Part shown: positions 8,550 to 18,328 of the stretch, one piece after another
Layout of the letters: each line of letters begins with the position of its first letter
Position numbering within the stretch: the stretch's first letter is position 1
Assembly: GCF_004000945.1 (NCBI RefSeq)
Contig: NZ_BIMF01000008.1
Location: 124,001-188,000, forward strand
Reading direction: 5' to 3'
From: Paenibacillus lautus NBRC 15380
Lineage (GTDB): Bacteria; Bacillota; Bacilli; Paenibacillales; Paenibacillaceae
Length of the DNA stretch: 64,000 bases
Notes under the pieces: model-generated
What the model saw: only the letters and a program-made list of their open reading frames with translations
The model's database searches: none
What the model was told of the DNA's origin: nothing
Position numbers and translations under genes: made by a program

Positions 8550-11500
8550 TTATTTTGCCTCTATGGCGCGCCAAATCACGGTAATCGCTTCTGCACGGCT
8601 AGCGTGAGATTTGGGTTTTAACATGTCGTTTGGATAACCCTTCATGATTCCATGATCTACGGCAATCAACATCGCTTTCTGTGCCCAAACCGAAATCTTA
8701 TCCTGATCGGCAAAGGTTTTGCTGGTAAACGCATGGCTCAATTGAAAAGCTTGAACCACCATTTGTGCCATTTGTTCGCGCGTAATGAAATCGTCGGGGC
8801 CAAAGGTAACCGAATCGTATCCTTGGATGATTCCGAAAGCATACGCTGTTGAAATGGCTTGCCTCGCCCAATGATCCTTGGTATCGGCAAATTCCTTACT
8901 ACCTTTATTAGTGAGACCTAATGCTTGAACCAAGATTGTCGCGAATTCTGCTCGGCTCATCGTACGGTCAGGTCTGAAGCTTCCGTCTGTATAACCGTTC
9001 ACAACGCCTTTTTCTGCGAGATTCTCAATGTTCTTTTGCGCCCAATGACCTTTTATATCGGTAAACGCAACACCGATTTCAACAGGCACAATCGTTCTCG
9101 CAAAAATCGCAAATGGAGTAAAGTGGTCGGTAGTACCACTTATTGTCCCCGCATTCCAGTCTATGTTGACGTTATCCAGCGCTACCCATTCCTTCGTTTC
9201 TTCGTTAAACTGACGAAGTTGGAGCTCATGACTGCCTTTTTGTATGGTGTTGGCGTCAAATTTCAGGCTGATGGTTACGTCTTTATCGAATTTTCCGGAC
9301 ACATCTTTCTTAAACTCAACGACTTTGCTAGCTAATCGTTCTCCTTCGGATAGGGAAAAATCATCATCTGGAAGTGTTAGATTGATGGATAAATAAAATG
9401 GCCGATACAGTGCTTTAGCAGGGATGTGAATCTGTCCCCCCTCAAAAGCAATGGTTCTCCCTTCCAAGCCTACAAGAAAAGTGTTGTTCGGCAGCGGATA
9501 ACCATGGCTACCGTTAGAGGGATTTGAATTGCTTGTTTCACTTGCCTTCCGGGTTATCAAACGATACCGGCTGGACGTCACACTCACGGCATTACCTGTT
9601 TGGTCTTGTGCTCTTACATGCAAGTACCAATCACCGTCAACGCCACTTTTCATAAGCGTGGCCTCGTTCACAAACGGTTTCCAGCCTGTAGTTGGCATGG
9701 ACGAATCGGTCGTCCACTGAAACTCCAGCGAGGCTTTATCTATGCCGCTTCCAGAATCAATGACCGATACCCTCGGTGTTACCGATGTAACCTGCATTTC
9801 GCTTCCATTAGGGTGAATCGTAATCGATGGCGGTGTATGGTCAATCTTCACCGTGATGTCGAGGAATAACGTATTGCCTGCTTGATTGGACGCCTCAAAT
9901 CGAATGTTCGTCTCGCCTTCGCTCGAAATCTCGATGAGTGCTTTGTTTTCGTAGGCTTGTGAAGGCCCCCCGTTCAGCGAGTAGGTAAGATTGGCGATCT
10001 CGCTGACTCCTGATTCGGCATAGACACTCAAGGTTACGCTTGACCTACTCCATTCGCCGCTCGTATATTCACTTCCGTCCGCCTTCACTAATGAAGGCGT
10101 CAAGTTTATTCCAGTTGTGCTGATGCAGACTGTGCGTCGTTCAATCGATTCATTGCCCGCAGTATCGACGGCTTTGAATGCGATTCTATGAACACCTTCA
10201 TCGCGCAGGACGATATCAGATAAATAAGGGCTCCACGACACTCCGTCATTTAGCGAATACGTAAATGAAGTGACGCCAGACTCGTCAGATGCTTCTGCAC
10301 TTACGTTAACCATTTGATGGCTCCACGTGCGATCAACATACTCCATTCCATCCGCCGTGGTCATCGTAATGGCGATGGATGGCGGTATATGGTCAACGGG
10401 ACGAGTCAGGTTATCGACGATTCGATCCGTTAAACTGAGCAACGCATTGTTCGCGCGGTCGGAAATGTTTCCGGATGGTTTATCGTAGGATAGGAGAACT
10501 TGTTGGTCTTCTTCAAATGCTTTATCTACTTTAAGGACAAGCGTATTGGTTCCCGATCCGTCCACCCGAGAAATGGTAGAAGGCTTTCCGTCTGTTGTAA
10601 TTATAATTCCCCCGGCGTCAGTGAGGCTGACTTCTTCATCAAAGCTCACGATGACGTTGCTCGGATGCTCGCTTTCGATCTTCGCACTGGTGATGGTTGG
10701 TGGAGCAGCGTCCCATTCGAGGTTGGCTGCAATTCCTTGCAAAACAGGAAACATGGCTCCCTCCTGTAACGCCCATATTCCGCTGAAGTCCCAATCGGTA
10801 CCAAATCGTGCATACTGTTTCATTTCCGACGTAACCCGCGGTTCACCTTTACCGGTATCCGATTGTCCAGTCGTTTCCTTATTATAGAAGCTCGAGGTAA
10901 CCGTACCGAATTCCCGCCCGACCAGGCCGCCGACTTCGCCGCTGCCAGTTACACTTCCGACGGCATACGTGGTCTTGATATCACCGATATTCCTTCCCAC
11001 GAGGCCGCCAACATCGTAACGACCGTCAACGGAGCCGATTGCATACGAATCATTTACCTTACCGCTCTCATTCCGACCCACGAGGCCTCCGACAAAATCC
11101 ATACCGGTAATGCTCCCGGCGGCGAAAGACAGGTTAACCTGGCTATTCATATCATTGTGTCCGACCAATCCGCCGATATTAAATTGACCATCGACTTGAC
11201 CCGTTGCATACGCGTTATACACCAAGCCTGCATTCGAGCCGATCAATCCACCGATATGGCTGTTTCCGCTAACGGTCCCGGTAGCATACACAGCCTCAGT
11301 AACACTCCCCATGCCGTTCCTTCCGACCAGACCGCCTACTTCATCCACTCCACCGACAGCAGCACTCGAGCTAGAACTGCCAATCGTTCCGTCGTTATTC
11401 CCGACCAGACCACCTGTCATGCCTGCTCCGGTAACATTCCCTGTAACATGGACCTTCATAATCTGACTGCTGGGCCCGTTTAGTCCCGACAGCATGCCTG

Positions 11501-12986
11501 TCTGAAGGCCGCCGGTGACATTCCCGTTCTTCAAATGAACGTCTCGAACCTCACCACTAGAAATATTACCGAACATCCCGACACTCATTAAACTGCTCCT
11601 GTTGATATATAAGCCCGTAATATCATATCCTTGGCCGTCGAGTGTACCTGTGAACGGAGTGCTGCCATTACCAATGGGTTCAAAGCCAAAACCGTTCCCT
11701 GTGCTCGTCCCCCACATATCGGAGCGGGTGTTGTCAGTGAATGTCGTGTCGAAATCAATACCCTGCGTCAGTTTGTAGTTCGCCGACAGATCCATGGCCA
11801 TCAACTGCAGTTGATGCGAGTTCCATATTTCGGTCGACCATTCGGAGCGAAGGAATGGTCGCGTCGAGTCCTCGACCATAAACCAGTCATTGTTGAAATC
11901 CCAGCCGGAATAACTCGATTGGGTTAGTGCCTGTGCAGTCGTGAGGCCGCTCGCGGTACAGAATCCGTATGTATCGTATCCACAGGCGCTATTCAAGCCG
12001 ACAGTTTCAGCATCCCAGAAACTGTCGCTCAATTTCCCACTATTACTCCCAACCAGACCGCCCACAGATGGATCGCGCCCGCTGACGCTGCCACTGGCGT
12101 ATGACTGAATGATCAACCCGTGGCCCGTGCTGCCCGCAAGGCCGCCGACAGCACTCCTGCCATGGACTGTTCCCGTGGCGTATGACCGACTTATAAGAGC
12201 GGAAATATTATAACCGACCAGTCCGCCGACGTGTTCAGCGCTCCCGCTGACGTCACCCGTGGCGTATGACCGGATGATTTCTCCACCTTCGCTGTCCCCT
12301 ACTAACCCACCCACTATAGAGGTGCCACTGATCGTACCGGCAGCATAGGAGTCACTTACCGTCCCGTCGCTGCGCCCTGCCAAACCACCCACATAATCGG
12401 TCCCGGTGACGGTACTCGTAGAGAAGGAGGAGGTTATTTTACCCTGAATGCCATTGTATCCTACCAACCCTCCGACGGTGGCCATGTTGCTTCTAACCGT
12501 TCCGGTAACGTAGGACCAGTTAATGGTTCCATCGCTACGCCCTGCGAGCCCGCCCACATGGTTGTTTCCAATGATCGAGATACCTTCGAGAGCGATATTT
12601 TCTATCACACCATTGGAGCCTACAATTCCGAATAGGCCGACAATGTCCATCTTGGTCTGATTCATGGTCAGATTGCGGATGACATGTCCCGCTCCATCGA
12701 AGACACCGGTGAACGGGCTATTGCCGTTTTTGTCATCGCCGATAGGCATAAAGCCAGCCCCATTACTCCAATTTGCCGTCTCCGAAGCATCGATATCCGC
12801 TCCGAGCTTGTAATGAGCGTTCAAGTCATTACGCACGGCGTTTAATTGATCTAACGTTGTAATGACGTAAGGATTGTTCGCCGTCCCGTCGCCGGACATC
12901 GCATCATTTGAATTAGCGAATGCTTGAAACGGGATGATGCCGATCACGAGTAATAATGTCATCGAAATACAGAAGATGCGTCTCAT
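8550..12986 (-). CDS. Giant GLUG-repeat surface protein with SLH anchor
   Basis: Cell-surface protein of 1478 aa. A signal peptide (cut near F-A-N-S, residue 26) is followed by two blocks of GLUG repeats (about residues 90-330 and 440-740), recognisable by V-G-G-L-V-G then S-Y-A-T-G, which form a beta-helix. Next come several Ig-like/SwmB-type domains (phrase DHTPPSI), a ZU5-like stretch, and three SLH domains in the last 180 residues (starting FTDIKGHWAQ, FADTKDHWAR and FADQDKISVWAQ). SLH domains attach to pyruvylated wall polymer. GLUG proteins are often adhesins, but no ligand can be named. The start has GGAAGG upstream. A LuxR-type regulator gene lies just upstream on the same strand. Confidence 0.9.
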   Translation of the reverse strand: MRRIFCISMTLLLVIGIIPFQAFANSNDAMSGDGTANNPYVITTLDQLNAVRNDLNAHYKLGADIDASETANWSNGAGFMPIGDDKNGNSPFTGVFDGAGHVIRNLTMNQTKMDIVGLFGIVGSNGVIENIALEGISIIGNNHVGGLAGRSDGTINWSYVTGTVRSNMATVGGLVGYNGIQGKITSSFSTSTVTGTDYVGGLAGRSDGTVSDSYAAGTISGTSIVGGLVGDSEGGEIIRSYATGDVSGSAEHVGGLVGYNISALISRSYATGTVHGRSAVGGLAGSTGHGLIIQSYASGSVSGRDPSVGGLVGSNSGKLSDSFWDAETVGLNSACGYDTYGFCTASGLTTAQALTQSSYSGWDFNNDWFMVEDSTRPFLRSEWSTEIWNSHQLQLMAMDLSANYKLTQGIDFDTTFTDNTRSDMWGTSTGNGFGFEPIGNGSTPFTGTLDGQGYDITGLYINRSSLMSVGMFGNISSGEVRDVHLKNGNVTGGLQTGMLSGLNGPSSQIMKVHVTGNVTGAGMTGGLVGNNDGTIGSSSSSAAVGGVDEVGGLVGRNGMGSVTEAVYATGTVSGNSHIGGLIGSNAGLVYNAYATGQVDGQFNIGGLVGHNDMNSQVNLSFAAGSITGMDFVGGLVGRNESGKVNDSYAIGSVDGRYDVGGLVGRNIGDIKTTYAVGSVTGSGEVGGLVGREFGTVTSSFYNKETTGQSDTGKGEPRVTSEMKQYARFGTDWDFSGIWALQEGAMFPVLQGIAANLEWDAAPPTITSAKIESEHPSNVIVSFDEEVSLTDAGGIIITTDGKPSTISRVDGSGTNTLVLKVDKAFEEDQQVLLSYDKPSGNISDRANNALLSLTDRIVDNLTRPVDHIPPSIAITMTTADGMEYVDRTWSHQMVNVSAEASDESGVTSFTYSLNDGVSWSPYLSDIVLRDEGVHRIAFKAVDTAGNESIERRTVCISTTGINLTPSLVKADGSEYTSGEWSRSSVTLSVYAESGVSEIANLTYSLNGGPSQAYENKALIEISSEGETNIRFEASNQAGNTLFLDITVKIDHTPPSITIHPNGSEMQVTSVTPRVSVIDSGSGIDKASLEFQWTTDSSMPTTGWKPFVNEATLMKSGVDGDWYLHVRAQDQTGNAVSVTSSRYRLITRKASETSNSNPSNGSHGYPLPNNTFLVGLEGRTIAFEGGQIHIPAKALYRPFYLSINLTLPDDDFSLSEGERLASKVVEFKKDVSGKFDKDVTISLKFDANTIQKGSHELQLRQFNEETKEWVALDNVNIDWNAGTISGTTDHFTPFAIFARTIVPVEIGVAFTDIKGHWAQKNIENLAEKGVVNGYTDGSFRPDRTMSRAEFATILVQALGLTNKGSKEFADTKDHWARQAISTAYAFGIIQGYDSVTFGPDDFITREQMAQMVVQAFQLSHAFTSKTFADQDKISVWAQKAMLIAVDHGIMKGYPNDMLKPKSHASRAEAITVIWRAIEAK

Positions 12987-13092
12987 CTGGTCTTTCCTTC
13001 CTTTCGTTATTCAATTGCCACGATGTACATTATATTGGATCTTTCGAGAGTTCGAATCTAACCCCGGTTATAGGCCCGGTTATAGTTACACA

Positions 13093-13122
13093 ATAAAAGA
13101 GACCCGCCGTGCGGCGAGCCTC
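13093..13122 (-). terminator. Terminator of the LuxR-family regulator gene
   Basis: A 10-bp stem (13099-13108 with 13113-13122, two wobble pairs) and a T-rich tail on the minus strand, 20 bp past the stop. Confidence 0.75.
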
Positions 13123-13141
13123 CTGTTATAACCTTCCGTTT

Positions 13142-15736
13142 TTAACCCTGGAACTCTTTACCTCTTTTAATCGCCTCGACTCGGTTTTTCGCCTGCAGCT
13201 TGCTGTAAATGCGATTGATGTGTGCCTTCAAGGTCCCCATTCCGATGCCGAGCGTTTCAACGATCTCCGGATTGTCCATCCCTTCCTCCATATAACGAAA
13301 TATCGAATATTCGCGCGGTGTCAGAAGCTTCTCCAATGTTGCTTTGCCTTGTAGCGGAGGTTCGGCTGTTCCTCCGAAAGCGGACAAAATTCTCCGTACA
13401 TAGGCAAGTGAAGGCGCGTTTTTATCTCGGATGTTTCCTTTTTGACGATGTTGGACATATACCGCAAGCAGCTCTGCTACCAGTTGGCCTTTATCAACAA
13501 ACACACGGATATAATCATCGGGTTTCGCAAATATAAGCGCCTCTTCCAGCTTGAGCAGCGCTTGTTGCGGCTTATCCATCATCTGCAGCATCATTGCCTG
13601 AAGCACTTGGATCTCCAAGGCGTCCATCGGACGATGACCTTTTATCGCGATTTGCAGCAATCTCTCCGATAACGTCCATGCCTCCTGACTGTTGCCGGTC
13701 TCCATCAACACCCTAACGAGAAAGATATAGGCGAATAGCTGAAATACGGATACCGGATCATCCGACGAGACCTTGTAGCGATCCTTCCATTCGACAGCTG
13801 CGGACAAGTCTCCGGATTCCATTCGCAGACTTGCCATTTCGACATCGAGCAAGATGGGGGCTGCCTTAGCGCAATCCTCAATCGCCCTTCTATAGGCTTC
13901 TTCCAACCATTTTTCGGCCTGACTGATGTCCTGTCTGGATTTGCTGATACGCGACAAGAAAAGACTGGCGGGAACGTATACCTTCTCTGGTTGGTAATGC
14001 GCCTGACTTGTGCCTTGTAATCCAAGCTTTAAGTACTCCTCCGCCTGTTCCAGCTCGTTGCGTTCGTAGAGTAATTCGCCATAACATACAACGACCGAAT
14101 CCTGTAGTCCCATTGGTTTCATGAATTCGATCATGCTCAAAAAGAAAGTATCCGAAAGGCCCCGAGGCAAATGTTCGCCACGCTTGCCATTGTATGACCT
14201 GTATATAGAAGGAGACAGTGGCATATGAGGAGATGCGAAGATCAGATCCGTTCCTTTCGGACTATGCTGAAGTGACAGATGGATATACTCCAGCCCTTTT
14301 ATCATGTCCATGTCATATTGGGTCGCTTTAAAGTTCCTTACATAATACAGATAACCCAAATAACGATTATTCTCCTCCGGACTCCAGCTTGCTGCGGAAG
14401 CAGCATAATGCTTCTCTGCTAGCTGTAAATACCGTTCCGACAGCTCCAGCTCCTGAGACCACAATAACGAAAAAATGTAAGAAAAATAAAGGTAAGGATA
14501 CTGCATAAGCAGTTCCTCGGGAATCGCCGACAACCAAACCTTCATGGTCGAGAATTCCCTGCGGACCATCAAGCTTCTCATCTGTTCTAGCAGACGTATC
14601 GCTTCCGAATGATAGTCTCCGGCCAAGTAGTAATCAATCGCTTCTTCGATCAGTCCCTGCGATTCACACCAGGCTGCTGCCGATTGGAAGAGCACGTTTG
14701 TCTTCGTAGGATCAAGGCGTCGCTGCTGCTTCAGCAGAAACTCGCCGAACACATGGTGAAATCGGTACCAGTCCCTATCTTCATCCAGCGGGATGAGGAA
14801 CATGTTGCGTTTTTCCAGTTCCGCGAGCATCTGTGCACCGTGTTCTCCAGCAACAACCTTACATAGCTGCCCGTTCATCCGCTGTAAAATCGAGACGTTC
14901 AACAGAAATTGCCTCGTTGGCTCGTCCAACGATTCAAACACTTCCTCGAATAAATATAGCTCGACGCGTTCAGGGTTGGACTGTACGTGCTTGAAAGCTC
15001 CCATCCACTCATCATCATGAATAGACAACGAGATCAGCCTAAGTCCCGTCACCCAGCCCTCGGTCTGGATTTGGATTTGTTCAATCTGCTCCCTTTGCAG
15101 CTCCCTCTTCTCAACGATGTGGAAGAAATTCACCGTCTCCTGCAAATTGAAACACAACTGCTGGGTATGGATTTCATGGATCCAGTCCCGACTAATCCAT
15201 CTCGACTTCAGAAATCCATGGATGCTTCGACTTGAGAAACAAAGATGCACCCGGGAAGGCAAATACTCCAGAAAATAAGAAACCGACGCCTGGATATCCG
15301 TATTATGTATGACATGCCAGTCATCCAATATCAGGATAAGCGGTTCATTCAAGCCGTTCAATTCGTTTAACAGAGCAACGATAAATGGCTCGTATTGACC
15401 CGGAGTCAGCATTGCGTTTGAGGCACGGACGGAATCTGGCAAACTGCCGATTGCCTGTTCGATCGCTTTCATGAAGTAGTTCCAAAATCGGATGAGGTCA
15501 TTATCCTTGTCATCCAGCGATAACCACCCGACGGGTCGGTCCAGTTGTCTGGCCCAATCACTGACCAATGTCGTTTTACCGTATCCGGCGGGAGCCGTCA
15601 CGAATGTCGCCCTGCGGTTTAGTCCCGCATTCAATCGCGCAAGCAGCCGGGGACGCGGCACAGATTGATTAAGGGGCTGGGGCAGTTTCAATTTCGTTAA
15701 AAGCAAGAAATGGCTTTCCTCTCTCTCTTGTATCAT
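13142..15736 (-). CDS. MalT/LAL-type LuxR transcription activator
   Basis: Large ATP-binding LuxR regulator of the STAND class, 864 aa. A Walker A motif A-P-A-G-Y-G-K-T-T lies at about residues 48-56, a Walker B-like L-I-L-I-L-D-D-W follows, then a long TPR-like helical region, and a C-terminal GerE/LuxR HTH beginning LTPREYSIF. Relatives such as MalT bind a small inducer plus ATP, oligomerise and activate promoters. It lies upstream of the GLUG/SLH gene on the same strand but is separated from it by a terminator, so control of that gene is a guess. The start has AGAGG four bases upstream. Confidence 0.9.
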   Translation of the reverse strand: MIQEREESHFLLLTKLKLPQPLNQSVPRPRLLARLNAGLNRRATFVTAPAGYGKTTLVSDWARQLDRPVGWLSLDDKDNDLIRFWNYFMKAIEQAIGSLPDSVRASNAMLTPGQYEPFIVALLNELNGLNEPLILILDDWHVIHNTDIQASVSYFLEYLPSRVHLCFSSRSIHGFLKSRWISRDWIHEIHTQQLCFNLQETVNFFHIVEKRELQREQIEQIQIQTEGWVTGLRLISLSIHDDEWMGAFKHVQSNPERVELYLFEEVFESLDEPTRQFLLNVSILQRMNGQLCKVVAGEHGAQMLAELEKRNMFLIPLDEDRDWYRFHHVFGEFLLKQQRRLDPTKTNVLFQSAAAWCESQGLIEEAIDYYLAGDYHSEAIRLLEQMRSLMVRREFSTMKVWLSAIPEELLMQYPYLYFSYIFSLLWSQELELSERYLQLAEKHYAASAASWSPEENNRYLGYLYYVRNFKATQYDMDMIKGLEYIHLSLQHSPKGTDLIFASPHMPLSPSIYRSYNGKRGEHLPRGLSDTFFLSMIEFMKPMGLQDSVVVCYGELLYERNELEQAEEYLKLGLQGTSQAHYQPEKVYVPASLFLSRISKSRQDISQAEKWLEEAYRRAIEDCAKAAPILLDVEMASLRMESGDLSAAVEWKDRYKVSSDDPVSVFQLFAYIFLVRVLMETGNSQEAWTLSERLLQIAIKGHRPMDALEIQVLQAMMLQMMDKPQQALLKLEEALIFAKPDDYIRVFVDKGQLVAELLAVYVQHRQKGNIRDKNAPSLAYVRRILSAFGGTAEPPLQGKATLEKLLTPREYSIFRYMEEGMDNPEIVETLGIGMGTLKAHINRIYSKLQAKNRVEAIKRGKEFQG

Positions 15737-15812
15737 ACAACCTCTTTTCGTTGGCCTCTGTGGGCCGTATATCTGGTTTTATTCATGATAAAACCCGAAA
15801 CTTGGATTTTTG

Positions 15813-16418
15813 TCAACGGGTTAAGTGAGTTATGTTAGCAAAATCGACTAATGTAAAACGTCCATCACAACACCTGATATGCGTTACAGAACATTCTGGG
15901 ACCAGTTCGCTTTGGGCAATTATAAAATTCGGGTGGATACGGTTCAACTCATCCTGGGTAAATTCATTTACCATAAAGTCTGTGATCAAACCGCCATGTG
16001 TCACAATAACCATGCTTTCATGTGGATGCTGATCCGACAGCTCTAGTAAGCAGGAAGACAACCGCTCACCGGCTCTTCTTGCGGAATCTCCGACAGGAGG
16101 CATATAGTCTCGGTCCTTATTGCAGCGATTCCACATCACAACAAACTCCTGAAAGGTTTGACCAGGCGAGTCTCCCCAGTTCGCACGTTCCCGTAACCGA
16201 CTATCCTCTGATATGGTTATATTAACTGCTTCTGCAACAATTTGAGCGGTCTGCTTTGCTCGATTCAGCGGGCTGCTAATCATTCTATCTATGGACATTT
16301 CACTAAAATGATTGGCCGTTTTATGAGCCTGCTTTATCCCTTCGGTTGAAATGGAAACATCTCCAACACGCTTCTCTTTTTCAGCATGTCTAACTAAGTA
16401 AAACTCTGTGCTCACCAT
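15813..16418 (-). CDS. Histidine phosphatase family protein
   Basis: Phosphoglycerate-mutase-like phosphatase of about 201 aa. The catalytic phospho-histidine is in the N-terminal motif L-V-R-H-A-E, with S-P-L-N-R-A-K-Q-T-A supplying phosphate-pocket residues and V-T-H-G-G the second histidine. The family acts on varied small phosphorylated substrates, and none can be chosen here. Three ATGs lie in a row at the start; AAAGGA is six bases before the one at 16418, which I preferred over the upstream ATG at 16433. Confidence 0.88.
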   Translation of the reverse strand: MVSTEFYLVRHAEKEKRVGDVSISTEGIKQAHKTANHFSEMSIDRMISSPLNRAKQTAQIVAEAVNITISEDSRLRERANWGDSPGQTFQEFVVMWNRCNKDRDYMPPVGDSARRAGERLSSCLLELSDQHPHESMVIVTHGGLITDFMVNEFTQDELNRIHPNFIIAQSELVPECSVTHIRCCDGRFTLVDFANITHLTR

Positions 16419-16530
16419 CATCATTCCTTTCATACGCCTATCAATTAGATAACGTTTAAATTAGATGAATATCTAATTAGATATTACATTGTCTTGCACG
16501 CAATGGATAGACCACGCTTCGATATTGGGT

Positions 16531-16558
16531 AAGAAAAAAAGCCGCCAAATTGGCGGCT
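16531..16558 (-). terminator. Intrinsic terminator with GCCGCC stem
   Basis: A perfect stem AGCCGCCA/TGGCGGCT with a three-base loop, and seven or more U residues on the minus strand. It lies about 115 bp past the metallopeptidase gene. Confidence 0.8.
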
Positions 16559-16671
16559 TAAGCATGCATATGTTTTTATTTTTGATCATCATTCGTACCG
16601 TGTTGGGAATATTCTAAGTTACTTGTTTACGTTCATGTCAACGCATTCTGTTCACATTCTTCTCCATCGCA

Positions 16672-17325
16672 TTATAATGTCATGGCGTGTCCGTACTTCG
16701 CGAGGAACGCTTCCTTCGCTTTGTAATCCTTCATCACGCTGCCAACGAGCCGCCAGAAGGAGCGATCATGATTCATGTGAATGAGATGGCAGAGCTCATG
16801 TATGACCACATAGTCAATGACCTCAAGGGGCGCCATCGCGAGCCGGTAATTGAAGGTGAGATGCTTCGTCGAGCTGCAGCTGCCCCACTTCGTTTGTGAT
16901 TCCTCAATGGTGAAGGATTTAGGCGTGACTTTCAGCTGCTTCTGATAGATCTTAATTCGTTCCCCGATTACCTTCTTGCAGCTGGCAAAGTAGAACTTCT
17001 TCAGTTCATGCTGGAGCGCTTCTTCCGTACGATCATGCGTCTCGATTAACTCATCAAGCGAATAATATTTGCCAAGATGAAGGAACTTGCCACTTTCTTC
17101 GTATGCTCTAACCTTCGGAGCATTTCGAGCTGCCTCAATCGATTGCAGTTGTTTCAAAATCTTATCTCCATACTGCTTCACGGCGTTCAGCACCACATCA
17201 TCAGCTGTATGATTCGGTGCCTTCACCGTAACCAGCCCTGAAGGATCGATATGGATCGAGATCTTTTTGCGTGGGCCATATTCTACATGACATTCTATTT
17301 GTTGTTGCCCTAGTTCAATTTTCAT
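16672..17325 (-). CDS. YgjP/SprT-like zinc metallopeptidase
   Basis: Cytosolic protein of about 217 aa from the YgjP-like (M48-related) group. The zinc motif is H-E-L-C-H in V-I-H-E-L-C-H-L-I-H-M-N-H, with the third ligand site and the trailing S-F-W typical of the family. The upstream phrase TKWGSCSS is also diagnostic. The biological substrate is unknown. The TTG six bases further upstream is possible, but the ATG at 17325 is the more usual start; neither has a strong ribosome binding site. Confidence 0.88.
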   Translation of the reverse strand: MKIELGQQQIECHVEYGPRKKISIHIDPSGLVTVKAPNHTADDVVLNAVKQYGDKILKQLQSIEAARNAPKVRAYEESGKFLHLGKYYSLDELIETHDRTEEALQHELKKFYFASCKKVIGERIKIYQKQLKVTPKSFTIEESQTKWGSCSSTKHLTFNYRLAMAPLEVIDYVVIHELCHLIHMNHDRSFWRLVGSVMKDYKAKEAFLAKYGHAMTL

Positions 17326-17402
17326 ATTCAACTTCGTTTCTAAAAGGTTTTAATTTCATTGTAACAGAATAGTGCCGAATCCACCCCTATTTCTGGTAAG
17401 AT

Positions 17403-18283
17403 TTACGGAAAATTTCTCTGGAGAAAATCGATCTGATCGGATATTATTCGCTCCCGAATACCGGACTCATAAAATTCGAAATGGGTAACAGGGTACGCTT
17501 TTACCTCCGCTTTAGGAAGACTTTTTATGAGCTCTGCCGTTTGGGGGCCCTGCGTCTCCTTATCGAACTCACCATAGCAAATCAAAACGGATGCTTCAAA
17601 TACGGCTTGGCTTATATGGGATCATCTCTAATATGCCACGAGGTGCCACTTCGTTTCGCCAGGTTTTGGATTGCATGCCGGCAATCGTTTTAGCTGCCTC
17701 AACTCCCGCCATAACGGCCAGCTCCCCTTTATGTCCAACCGCTGGGATATATAGTGAGGAAAGTCCCTTCTTTCCACGCTTCCAGTCCCTGCGAATCACG
17801 TAGAGGAGCCTTAAGTTTTGCCCATAAGGAACGCCCGCTTTTTTTAGGAAACCCGTTAAATGGAATTTGGGCGATAACAACCGAAATATCTTTTGCCTAC
17901 GCTGCTACTGAAATGACATGTCCACCGCCAAGCGACGACCCTCATAGTCCTAGCCGTGTTTCATCCACGGCGGGATGCTTCTTGATATAACGAATGGCCT
18001 GCATAAAATCTTCCTGTTGATCCGATACGCTCACCAACTGCCTAATCTCTCCTTCGCTCTCTCCCAGGTTGCGGTAGTCGAAGGTAAAGGCGTGAAACCC
18101 TGCCTGTGCAAAAGCCGTTGCGACGGCAACCATACTTGGAGTGTCCTGTGTCCCTCCAAAGCCTGCCCCCATAATGATGCAAGGCTTTGGGATTTCGGTT
18201 GACTTGCCATACAAATACCCGACGCAGGCAGTTCCGCCGCTTTTGAATTCCAATCTCTCCTTTCGTACAGTTGCTGTGCTCAC
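17403..18283 (-). pseudogene. Decayed alpha/beta hydrolase
   Basis: Once an alpha/beta hydrolase of about 290 aa. The N-terminal part is intact (residues 1-113, with M-G-A-G-F-G-G the oxyanion region). TGA at 17942-17944 then replaces the Trp expected before the nucleophile elbow G-S-S-L-G-G-G. A TAG follows at 17897-17899, and the reading frame changes at least twice before the end. The second piece (17596-17880) keeps WRNEVAPR, and the last piece (17403-17585) keeps LICYGEFDKET and the catalytic His in P-V-T-H-F. Several independent lesions make a sequencing error unlikely. Confidence 0.88.
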
Positions 18284-18328
18284 GTTATATTCTCCCTTTC
18301 TTCTTGATTTATCTTACTGATTCTGTGT

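Noticed and set aside
10863..11483. 206-codon open frame on the plus strand
   Set aside because: It lies antisense to the GLUG repeats; the repeat structure keeps the opposite strand open. No ribosome binding site or family similarity.
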